Shown here: piece by piece, positions 21,673 to 33,600 of the stretch | Layout: each line of letters opens with the position of its first letter | How positions within the stretch are numbered: position 1 is the stretch's first letter | From: Closterium sp. Naga37s-1 | Taxonomy: Eukaryota; Streptophyta; Zygnematophyceae; Desmidiales; Closteriaceae | Assembly: GCA_947471745.1 (NCBI GenBank) | Contig: CANJKZ010000971.1 | Span: 1,546,001 to 1,610,000 of the forward strand | Length of the DNA stretch: 64,000 nucleotides | Direction: 5' to 3' | Program-made: the position numbers and the translations under genes | The notes under the pieces: model-generated | Seen by the model: the letters and a program-made list of their open reading frames with translations, nothing else | Told to the model about the DNA's origin: nothing | Database searches by the model: none

Positions 21673-24600
21673 AGCCTGAGCTTAGATGGCTTTTGAGTCG
21701 GCTCAATGTGACTTTTGAGTAGACTCCAAAGTCATCCTCCCATCTGCTTGGCGGACCACAACAGCAGATCCCAGATGCACATGAAGAAGGTTATGCACCG
21801 CACAGCACACACACATACACCAGAACTAGCCATGACCAGAACCCAAACGCGAACATGTTCCAGTTAAACACTTGTTGTCGACCACCTTATGGGGTGTTTG
21901 AGTGTCCGGTCCAAGAATGTTCGTCTCCTGCTGTTTCCCACAGGTGATGGCCGCTGTGGAAGCCAGAGGGGGTGCATTCCGCACCAACACGGAAGTGACT
22001 GGGGTGCAGAGCTTGGGCGAGGAAGGTATGAGATGTAACGCTGGGAGGGAGGTTTGTGTATCCGGGAGGTGAACGGTGTGATGCTGGGAGTTGCAAGATG
22101 TAATGCTCCATGTAACCGTTACATTGTGATGTGGAGAGGCGATGAATGCAACGTGGCAAGGCAATTCTTTAAAGAAGTCATTTGAGAACTTGTAACAATC
22201 GGTTGCACATTGTAGGCTATAAACACCATCGTTCTACTCCTGGATCTCATGTCTGTGGTTCCCTGTGGTAGACGTGTCCGTGTCACGTATGATTAGTGGT
22301 TAACACAGCAGAGTGGTATGACCCAAGGGTGTTGGCAATGCATCGGGATGCTCTTTTTTTAAGCCCTCTCCTCCCTTCCCTTCCCTCCTCGTCTGTCTCT
22401 GTCCGCAGGCGTGGACGGGCGACTAGGGGACAGCACAGAGCAGAGCAGAGCGCTACGACCGGGTGATGCTGGGTGATGCTGGGTGAAGCCTCATCTCTTC
22501 TTCCCTTCCTTCCCTCCTCGTCTGTCTCTGTCCGCAGGTGTGGACGGGCGACTAGGGGACAGCACAGAGCAGAGCACAGCGCTACGACCGGGTGATGCTG
22601 GGTGATGCTGGGTGAAGCCTCATCTCTTCTTCCCTTCCTTCCCTCCTCGTCTGTCTCTGTCCGCAGGTGTGGAAGTGCGTCTAGGGGACGGAACATCGGA
22701 GCGCTATGACCGGGTGGTACTGGCAGTGCATGGCGATACAGTGCTGCCGCTGCTGGGGGAAGGAGCCACGCATGAGGAGCGGAGGGTATTCTCTGCCTTC
22801 AAATACGCCACCAGGTACACATTGACGCCTTTCCAGGCAATTTAAAATCACTCCTGCAGCATGTTTCTTGAGGCACCTCAAAAGCACTCTGCTGGGGGAA
22901 GGAGCCACGCATGAGGAGCGGAGGGTATTCTCTGCCTTCAAATACGCCACCAGGTACACTACACTTGCGACGTCACTTGCGACGTCACTCGCGACGTCAC
23001 TTGCGACGTCACTCGCGACGTCACTTGCGACGTCACTTGCGACGTCACTCGCGACGTCACTTGCGACGTCACTTGCGACGTCACTCGCGACGTCACTTGG
23101 GACGTCACTCGCGACGTCACTTGCGACGTCACTTGCGACGTCACTTGCGACGTCACTCCTGTGGCACTGCACTATGAACGCTTCATGCCTAACCCTTTCC
23201 CACTCCTGCGCACCACCTCCTCCTCCACCCCTTCCTCCCTAATGCCTGCTAGAAGAACCGCCAGGAGCGACTGTGCCTCACTGCCCAGTCTGTCTTCCTT
23301 TGCTCCCTACTCGACCTCCCCTCGCTCCCCCCTGTTCTTTTCAACCAGCACCACCTTTCTGCATTGTGACAATCCCCGCATTCCTTCAGGGATACCAGCA
23401 TGGAGTGACCATGCCTCTATATGGATTGAATTATGGCCCACCCTTCCCCTCCATCCGCTCCCACTCTTCTCCCCACGCTCTCCTTCCATTCGTTTCGTTT
23501 CCCCAAAGCACCATCTTCCTGCATCGAGACAAATCCCTCATGCCCGTTAAAAGGGCCGTCTGGAGCGTGTGAAACTTCAGAGAAGTTGAGCTTTTCTCCT
23601 TTCTTCTCCTCCCACCTTTTCCCTCGATCCGACCCACGCTTTCCTCCCATTCGTTTCCCCCCAGCACCATCTTCCTGCATCGAGACAAGTCCCTCATGCC
23701 CACTCAAAGGGCTTCCTGGAGCACATAAAACTTCAGAGGAACTGAGATTTACTCTTCTCCTCCCACCTTCTCCCGTCCCATTCGATTCCCCCCAGCACCA
23801 TCTTCCTGCATCGAGACAAGTCCCTCATGCCCACTCGAAGGGCCGCTTGGAGCGCGTGGAACTTCAGAGGAGTGGACGCAAAGGGAGGGGTGTGCGTCAC
23901 ATACTGGCTCAACACGCTGCAGGTGGGTGGTTTGGTTTGGAAGTTTTAGCTGCAGTGGCACAAGCCACAATTGCATACACACAATTCAGATGGAACATCA
24001 GAGGCATGGATGCAAAGGGAGGGGTGTGTGTCACATACTGGCTCAACATGTTGCAGGTGGGTGTGCGGTTGACAGTGCAGACACACGGACACACACGCTC
24101 TAGCCTAGGTGGGTGGCTCATGGTAACACAAATGGGGGCTGCAGGTAACACTTCAGCGGAGTGGATGCAAAGCAAGGGGTGTGTGTCACGCACTGGCTCA
24201 ACACGCTGCAGGTGGGTGTGGTTTGAAGGTTTTGAGCTGCTATAACACAAACATACACACTCACTCTCCAAGCGGAGCTTCAGAGGAGTGGATGCGAGGG
24301 AACAGACGGGGGTGTGTCACGCACGGGCTCAATACGCTGCAGGTGGGTGTGTAGTGTATGTATGCTAGCACATACGAGGCACTGTGCAGATGTGGTTTGA
24401 GATCTTCTGGCATCTCAGCGAGCAGCAGCACCTCGCCAATGCCTTATTCCCCGACTCAATGCCTTCATCCCATCCCTTACACACACCCCTCTGTGCAGAA
24501 TCTAGGGGACACGGGAGAACCCATCTTTGTGAATCTCACCCACCGTCTGGGATACCTTCCTTCCCTCCCTGGACCATCCTCTATTCCTTACCTTGTCCCC

Positions 24601-27600
24601 TGCACCCCCATCTCGCTCTGAGCAGAATCTTGGTGACACAGGAGAACCCATCCTGGTGACCCGCAACCCACCGTCTGGAATCAAAGGCGTGGTGCACCAC
24701 CAGTGGGTTACCTCCCATCAACAGCCCACTCCTCACCTTATTCGTCCCTTCCTCTAATTCCTTACACCGCACCCCTCTGCAGAATCTAGGTGACACAGGA
24801 GAACCCATCCTGGTGACCCTCAACCCACCGTCTGGAATCAAAGGCACAATCCATCACCAGTGGGTCACCTCCCATCCGCTCCCCACCACGGCTGCCACGG
24901 CTGCTGCCAGGCTGCTCCCCACAGTGCAAGGGAGGAGAGGAATCTATTTCTGCGGGGCATATCTTGGTACGTGAAGTGATATGATTTGACACAATCTCAT
25001 TACCATACCACCACAGCTCCCACCACGGCAGCCTCGGCTGCTGCCAGACTGCTCCCCTCTGTGCAAGGAAGGAGGGGGATATATTTCTGTGGGGCATATC
25101 TCGGTACGTCAAGTGATCCGATCTGACAGAATCTCATACCACTGCTCACTCACTCCCTGCCACGGCTGCGGCCAGACTGCTTCCCACTGAGCAAGGAAGG
25201 AGCGGGATATATTTCTGTGGGGCATATCTCATACCACTGCTCACTCCCTCCCCGCCACGGCTGCGGCCAGACTGCTTCCCACTGTGCAAGGGAGGAGAGG
25301 AATTTACTTTTGTGGGGCATATCTTGGTACGTGGATTGACCTGGTCAAAGCCCATACCAACCCTCCCACCCGCTTCCCACCATGGCCGCCATGGCTACTG
25401 CCGGACTTGTTTGGTTCAAGGGAGAGGAGAATTGATCTCTGTGTAGCGTATCTTGGCCCATCATATGCCCATAGATTCATATGCCTTAATTCATCAGCGT
25501 ATCTTGGCCCATCATATGCCCATAGATTCATATGCCTTAATTCATCAGCGTATCTTGGCCCATCATATGCCCATAGATTCATATGCCTTAATTCATCAGC
25601 GTATTTTGGCCCATAGAGCAATCTGAATCTTGGTCCCACAAAGAGTCACACAAAGAATGCGACCCTTCAACATAGGACTCCTGCCACTCAGCCCCCGACT
25701 CACTGTCCCATTCTCTTCTCTCCTCCCCTCCCTTCCTCTTTACCTCGTTTCATCGTGCAGGCTATGGCTTCCATGAAGATGGGTTCAAGGTATGTTCGTG
25801 CATTATGCATCATGTTTCATGCATCATGCATCATGTATCATGCATCATGCATCATGTTTCAAGCATCATGTATCATGCATCATGTTTCATGCATCATGTA
25901 TCATGCATCATGTATCATGCATCATGTTTCATGCATCATGTATCATGCATCATGTATCATGCATCATCCATCATGTATCATGCATCATGGAGCACAGTGC
26001 CAGAAGCATGCAGCACATGTACACCATCGCATCTTGAAGATGCACCATACCATACCTTACCATACCATACCATACCATACCATACCATACCATATTGCAC
26101 ATACAGCATATAATCCTGCACGTACATTGCAACACCTTGAACATACACCAGAACACCTTGAACATACACCAGAACACCTTGAACTTACACCAGAACACCT
26201 TGAACATGCACCAGAACACCTTGAACATGCACCAGAACACCTTGAACATGCACCACAACAGCTCGCATGTGCAACCTTTTTTCCCTTCATCTTCCCCTGC
26301 ACACCTGTCCCACCCTCCCTTTTTTCTCCTTACCAGGCTGGCTTAACTGCAGCCAACGCTCTTCTCGGCGTCAGCAGCAGCCCAGCCCTGCAGCTGCAGC
26401 GCAACACACCCAAGATGCTCCTCCCACACCCACTGCACTATCAGCCTTCCATGCATTTACCCCTCATCCTCTTTGCCCCTCACCCGTCAATCCCAGGCTG
26501 GTCTGACTGCAGCCAACGCTCTCCTGGGCGCCAGCAGCAGCCCAGCTCTGCAGCTGCAGCGCAACACGCCTCAGATGCTCCTCCCGCTGCACTTTCAGGC
26601 CGCCAAGGCTGCAGTGCTCTCCTTCCTGCGCCCCTTCATTCATCTCGGATCCGTGCAGTGAGTTCTTCAGCCTTGGAGGTCGTCGTTTCAAACTATATCC
26701 TTGTTGTGTTCACTGGAGGAGTTCACTGGAGGCGTTCACTGGAGGTGTTCACTGGAGGTGTTGAACACCTTGTTGTGTTCCTCATGGAGGCATAGCATAC
26801 ATGTCGAGTACATACGGGAGCGCTGTCACCTTGGGCATGTGGACATGTATGCATCCATGTCCTTGTGCCTACATGTATGCATCCATGTCCTTGTGCCTAC
26901 ATGTATGCATCCATGTCCTTGTGCCTACATGTATGCATCCATGTCCTTGTGCCTACATGTATGCATCCATGTCCTTGTGCCTACATGTATGCATCCATGT
27001 CCTTGTGCCTACATGTATGCATCCATGTCCTTGTGCCTACATGTATGCATCCATGTCCTTGTGCCTACATGTATGCATCCATGTCCTTGTGCCTACATGT
27101 ATGCATCCATGTCCTTGTGCCTACATGTATGCATCCATGTCCTTGTGCCTACATGTATGCATCCATGTCCTTGTGCCTACATGTATGCATCCATGTCCTT
27201 GTGCCTACATGTATGCATCCATGTCCTTGTGCCTACATGTGTGCATCCATGTCCTTGTGCCTACATGTGTGCATCCATGTCCTTGTGCCTACATGTATGC
27301 ATCCATGTCCACATGCCCAAGGTGACAGTTCTCCCGGTCCTGTTCCCCTTCAACCACCATATTGCCCATCCAGACTATACATGTAGGGCAACAATCCAGT
27401 TGCTTTCTTCAAATCCCCTTTTTCACCTTCCTTCAACCTCCTTCACCCCAATTCACCCCTCTTCACCCTCTCTGTCTTCCCAGGCTGTTGGAGCGAGGAG
27501 GCACGGTGTACCGGTTTGGGAGACAAGGACCCAAGCTGGACTGTCAGATGACCGTGCACTCGCCCGCCTTCTATTGGAAGGTGCGTGATTCTAGCGAGTC

Positions 27601-30600
27601 TTTGTTCAACGACTGTCCCCTTGCACCCTCCCTCCCTTTTTGAGCTGGCTCAAAAGTCACAGCCTTCTCACCTGTACTGTAACGTGAAATTAGGGTGTTT
27701 TTGAGACGTCTCAAGTCACAGCCTTCTCACCTGTACTGTAACGTGAAATTAGGGTGTTTTTGAGACGTCTCAAGTCACAGCCTTCTCACCTGTACTGTAA
27801 CGTGAAATTAGGGTGTTTTTGAGACGTCTCAAGTCACAGCCTTCTCACCTGTACTGTACCGGCATGTTTACCTGCAACCCGTTCCCTCACCCTGGTAACT
27901 GCAGGTGGCGACACGTGCAGACCTGGGATTGGCTGATGCCTTTGTGGATGGAGACATCTCCTTCCCTCAGGGCTCCAGGGGGCTCCTCAAGTTCCTCGAG
28001 GTGAGTCTGCCTCACTGAGTGACTGGCTTGAGCCACCTTTGAGAACTCTCAAGAATGATGCCTCTGTGGATGGAGGCATCTCTTTCCCTTCCCTCAGGGC
28101 TCCAGGGGGCTGTTCAAGTTTCTCGAGGTGAGCCCCTCCTGTCTCACTGAATGATTGCAACATCTGCAGTCAACAAGTCTCAAAGTGATGCCTTTGTGGA
28201 CGGTGACATGGCACTTCTTTCCCTCAGGGCTCCAGAGGGCTGCTCAAGTTCCTCGAGGTGAGCCCCTCCTGTCTCACTGAGTGACTGGCTTGAGCCACCT
28301 TTGAGAACGGTGACATGGCACTTCTTTCCCTCAGGGCTTCAGAGGGCTCCTCAAGTTCCTCGAGGTGAGTGAGGTTGAATCGAGGTGGCCAGCTGACCGT
28401 CTGGCTGGCTGCTGGCTGACTGACTGACTGACTGCTAGCTGGCTGACTGAATAACGGACTGCAATGCAAAGCAATGGCTTGCAGCCGAAGTGACGGATCC
28501 CTTCTCCTCACAGCTATTAGTCACCATCAAGCTCATCACAAGCACACGAGTTGAGTTTCGAGACGTCTTTGCACTACCAGAACTACAGTTATAGAACACT
28601 GTAGAATTTGCTGATAATCACCAATAGAATTCGTCTGTGTTTGTCTCCCTTACGATCGCCGGACGTTCTGCCACCTGTGTTTCCCCGACCCCATTGCTCC
28701 TCTCTCCCTCCTTATCCAATTGCAGATCGTGATTAACAATCGGGATCGCAACAACCAACCCGGCCAGCGACCCTTCTTAAGGCGTCTCAAAAGGCGCCTA
28801 AAAAATCAGCATTGTTTCTTCCCTCCCCCCTTGCCCAATCGCAGATCGTGATTGCCAACAGGGATCGCAACAACCAACCCGGCCAGCGACCCTCAAAGAA
28901 GAAGTGAGTCAAACCGAATGAATGGGGTAGTGCGGACAGATGGATGAGTAGTGGGATAAAGGTAAAATTTTGAGACGTCGCAAAGAAAGAAGTGAGTCAA
29001 AATGAATGGGATGGCACAGTACACATGGATGAGTAGTGTATCCCCGTGGTTTTCGTACTCGCCCTCTTTCCTTTCCGTTATTGTCTGATGTTTCTATCCA
29101 GATCGAAGCACTATCCCCAGCCTTTTCTGCCCCAAACACCAGGGCTTGATAACTCACTATCGTGTATGTACTGTTGCATTGCTGACAGCACTGGCGGGTT
29201 TGGCTTCACAATCACACACATGCTGTTTTCCATTTCTTCCTCCTCCTCCCCCTCTAGCACCACCAGGGGATGCTGGCACTACCGGCAGCAGCGGCTGGTC
29301 TGGCTCTGTTCGTACTCCCTATCTCACAAACTCACTTCCACTCCTTCCTCCTCCCCAAACTGTCAGGGGCTGGTGGCGACCTGCCCTGCTGACAGCAGTG
29401 GTGGGATCGGCAGCTCTGTACGCGAGACACCTGCTGCGATTCAACAACCTCACCAACGCACGCCGCAACATCTCCAACCATTACGACCTGGTAACCATTA
29501 CGACCTGGTAACCACTACGACCTGGTAACCACTACGACCTGGTAACCACCACGACCTGGTAACCACTACGACCTGGTAACCACTACGACCTGGTAACCAC
29601 CACGACCTGGTAACCACCACGACCTGGTAACCATTACGGCCTGGTAACCACGACGACCTGGTAACCACTACGACCTGGTAACCACCACGACCTGGTAACC
29701 ACTACGACCTGGTAACCACCACGACCTGGTAACCACCACGACCTGGTAACCACCACGACCTGGTAACCACTACGACCTGGTAACCACTACGACCTGGTAA
29801 CCAGTACGACCTGGTAACCACGACAACCTGGTAACCACTACGACCTGGTAACCACGGCGACCTGGTAACCACGACGACCTGGTAACCACTATGACCTGGT
29901 AACCACTACGACCTGGTAACCACTACGACCTGGTAACCACCACGACCTGGTAACCACTACGACCTGGTAACCACTACGACCTGGTAACCATTACGACCTG
30001 GTAACCAGTACGACCTGGTAACCACGACGACCTGGTAACCACTACGACCTGGTAACCACGACGACCTGGTAACCACTACGACATGGTAACTACTGCAACC
30101 TGGTATTCTGCCATCGCCTGCTAACCACCATGACCTGGTAACAGCCATGACCTGGTAACCACTATGACCAAGTAACCACTGTGACATGGAACCCACTTTG
30201 ACATGGTAACCACCATGACCCAGTAACCACTGTGACCCTCCTCATACTCATTCTCGCCCTCCCTCACCTCCTCTCAACACCCCCCTCCAATCCCCTCCAG
30301 AGCAACGGCATGTTCCAGACCTTCCTAGACGAGACCATGACCTACTCATGCGCCATTTTCGAGGTGAGCAGTGGGGATGTCAGTGAATCCGTGTGCTCTC
30401 ATTTGCAGCACGCCCAAACCTCCTTCTTCCAAACCTTCCTTGACGAAACCATGACCTACTCATGCGCCATCTTCGAGTTGAGCAGTGGGGATGTCAGTGA
30501 ATCCGTGTGCTCTCATTTGCAGCACGCCCAAACCTCCTTCTTCCAAACCTTCCTTGACGAAACCATGACCTACTCATGCGCCATCTTCGAGGTGAGCAGT

Positions 30601-33600
30601 GGGGATGTCAGTGAATCAGTGCTCTCATTTGCAGCACGCCCAAACCTCCTTCTTCCAAACCTTCCTAGACGAAACCATGACCTACTCATGCGCCATCTTC
30701 CAGGTCTGTCTTCGTTCCATACCTTGCTCACGTTCCAGCTCCACTAGTATCCATCCTTCTTAACTGCCTTCCCAGAAACTCTTTCTTTTCCACCCTCCCT
30801 CTTTTGTCTCCCACGCTCTCTTCTCACTCTCCTGCCCTATTTCTAACCCGCCCTCTTTCCTCTCCCGCCCTCTGCATGGCTCAGCGACCGGAGGAGCCTC
30901 TGGTGGATGCACAGCTGCGCAAGCTGAGGCGCCTCATTGCCAAGGTGGGTGGGGTTAGAGGCTCACTGGGAGCATACCATGATGCCACCGCAGTGATGGT
31001 GTGGTGGTGGTGTGTGTGTGTTGTGGCGCATGCTGGGTACTAAAATGAGGTGACTTTTGAGTCGACTCAAACGTCGCATGCTGGGTACTAGAGTGAATCC
31101 ATCTTTGTTTTAGGCGCCTTAAAAATAGCAAACTGAAAGAATCCCAGAGGAGCCTCTAGTGGATGCTTAGGGAGTTGACTTTTAAGTCGACTCAAAAGAA
31201 TGAATCCCAGAGGAGCCTCTAGTGGATGCTTAGGGAGTTGACTTTTGCGTCTCATTGCCAAGGAGGGTGATGTCTTGCACCTGCAGCCTGTTGAGATGGT
31301 GTGGGTGATTCATAGTACATTCATGCTCTTCTCCACCGCGCATCCGTCGTTGAGTCGATTTTCGAGGCGCCTCAAAAATCGTCTCATGGCTCGCGGTTTT
31401 TGAGGAGCCTCAAACATTGTCTCATGGTGTGGTGTGAGTGAATCATAGTACATTCATTCATGCTCTTCTTCACCGCGCATCCATCCTCGAGGAGCCAGCT
31501 CTTGTGGGCGCACAGCCGCGCAAGCTGAGGTACGTCATTGTGCTGCAGGGTGTTTTTGAGAATTCTCAAAAACACCCGCCAGTCTCTTGTGGGCGCACAG
31601 CCGCGCAAGCTGACGTGCCTCATTGTGGCTAAAGTACTTGCCTCTGCTGCCCTGTGCTTAACCTTACTGTACCATCTCCATCACATTACCCCAGGCACGC
31701 ATAGACTCAACCCACCACGTGCTGGAGATTGGGTTCGGGCGGGGCATCTGGGCTGTGCTGTGTGTATTGTCTCGCGTGTTTACAAATCTTCACTTCTCCC
31801 TTGCATTGTGCCACACATGATCCCTCCAGGCGCGCATAGACTCCTCCCACCACGTGCTGGAGATTGGGTTCGGGTGGGGCAGCTTGGCTTAACAGTCCCT
31901 TTCTCTATCCCCGTCCCCTCTCCTTTACCCCCAGGCGCGCATAGACTCGTCGCACCACGTGCTGGAGATTGGGTTCGGGTGGGGCAGCCTGGCTCTGGAG
32001 ACGGTCAGCCTCACGGGGTGTCGCTACACGGGCATCACACTCTCCTCGCAGCAGCTGCAGCTCGCCACTGAGAGAGTCAAGGCTGCCGGGCTGCAGGTAT
32101 GCTCATAGGCTACTCATGTGGTGTAGGCTCAGTGTCTGAGTGTCAGCCTCACGGGGTGTCGCTACACGGGCATCACACTCTCCTCGCAGCAGCTGCAGCT
32201 CGCCACAGAGCGAGTGAAAGCAGCAGGACTGCAGGTATGTGCATGGGCAGGGCTGCAGGCACGCGCGCAGGATCATGGGTCATTGTAGGCTGTCTCAGTA
32301 TGTGGATCTCTTTCAGTCTCACGGGGTGTCGCTACACGGGCATCACACTCTCCTCTCAGCTGCTGCAGCTCGCCACTGAGCGAGTCAAGGCGGCAGGTCT
32401 GCAGCTATGCACACAGGCAGGAGTCAGGTCAGGACTGTGCGTGTGTCTGCAACCTAGCCGTTTGTTGTAGAATCTTTCTCTCATTCGCAGTGTGTGGGGC
32501 TCAGTGGTGGGGCTCGGTGTGTGGGGCTCGGTGTGTGGGGCTCGGTGGTGGGGCTCGGTGGTGGGGTGAGGGTGTTTTTGAGACGTCTCAAAAACACCCT
32601 CACCTCACGTGCAACCTAGCCGTTTGTTGTAGAAATCTTTCTCTCATTCTCAGTGTGTGGGGCTCGGTGGTGGGGCATGCCTGGCTGGTTGCGGTACCGC
32701 AACCTGCCATTTCAATGCATAAAGAAGCTTGCGCCCACACTCCCCTCCTCTCCACATCACCCACCCATCCCCACCACTAGGAGAAAACCAACTCCATGGT
32801 CTGTGATTACTGCAAGCAGTCTGCCAGTTTGAGTCGTTCCAAAACTTGCTCACCTCCCCTTCTCCCCACGTCACATACCCATCCCCTTCTTTCCCCTCCC
32901 TTCCGCAACATCCACCCACACCACCAGGATCGAATCAACTGCATGCTCTGTCACTATCGCAAGCAACCTGCCAGTTTATAACGTCTTGAAGTTATCTTAT
33001 CGTTTGCCTTCCTTCCTTCTCCCCGCATCGCTAACCAACTCATCCCCACCCCACCTCTCCCGTCCGCACTACCCATCCCCACCAGGATCGAATCAACTTC
33101 ATGCTCTGTGACTACCGCAACCTGCCAGGCACCGGCAAATTTGATCGCATCCTCTCATGGTCAGTGTCAGTGTCAGCGTCAGTGCAAGCAACCTAGTACC
33201 CTTCCCTTTCCAAGCCAAAGGGTGGTTCCTACAAAATCTCAAAGACACCATGCCGCGGTCAGTAGTGCAACTAATTCACCTTCCCTCTCCGAACCACGTT
33301 CAACCAGTGTTCTTGAGACGTCTGAAAACCCGGCAAGTTCGACCGCATCCTGACTCCTGTCTCCTCCAAGCTTCCCCTTTCTCATGCGTTCTGCTCCCCC
33401 CACTCCCCTAAGAGAACCGCAGTGAGATGCTCCAGGCAGTGGGCTACAGAGTACCTCGGTCATTTCTTCAAAGCTTTTCTTGAGGCGCCTCAACAGTGGG
33501 CCACGGAGAACCCTGGTCATTTCTTCAAGCTTCCCGTGTCTGCAATGCCTTCCGAACTTCTAGATCTTTAAACTTGTCAAACTTCCCCCCATTCTCTCCC

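Noticed and set aside
26701-27588. Open frames of CMHPCPCAYMYAS type
   Set aside because: They come from the 28-bp minisatellite, which is open in all three forward frames; the true coding part is only exon 12 (27484-27580).
29474-30240. CRISPR-like regular array
   Set aside because: Direct repeats without unique spacers, in a eukaryotic intron; the unit is an exon border.
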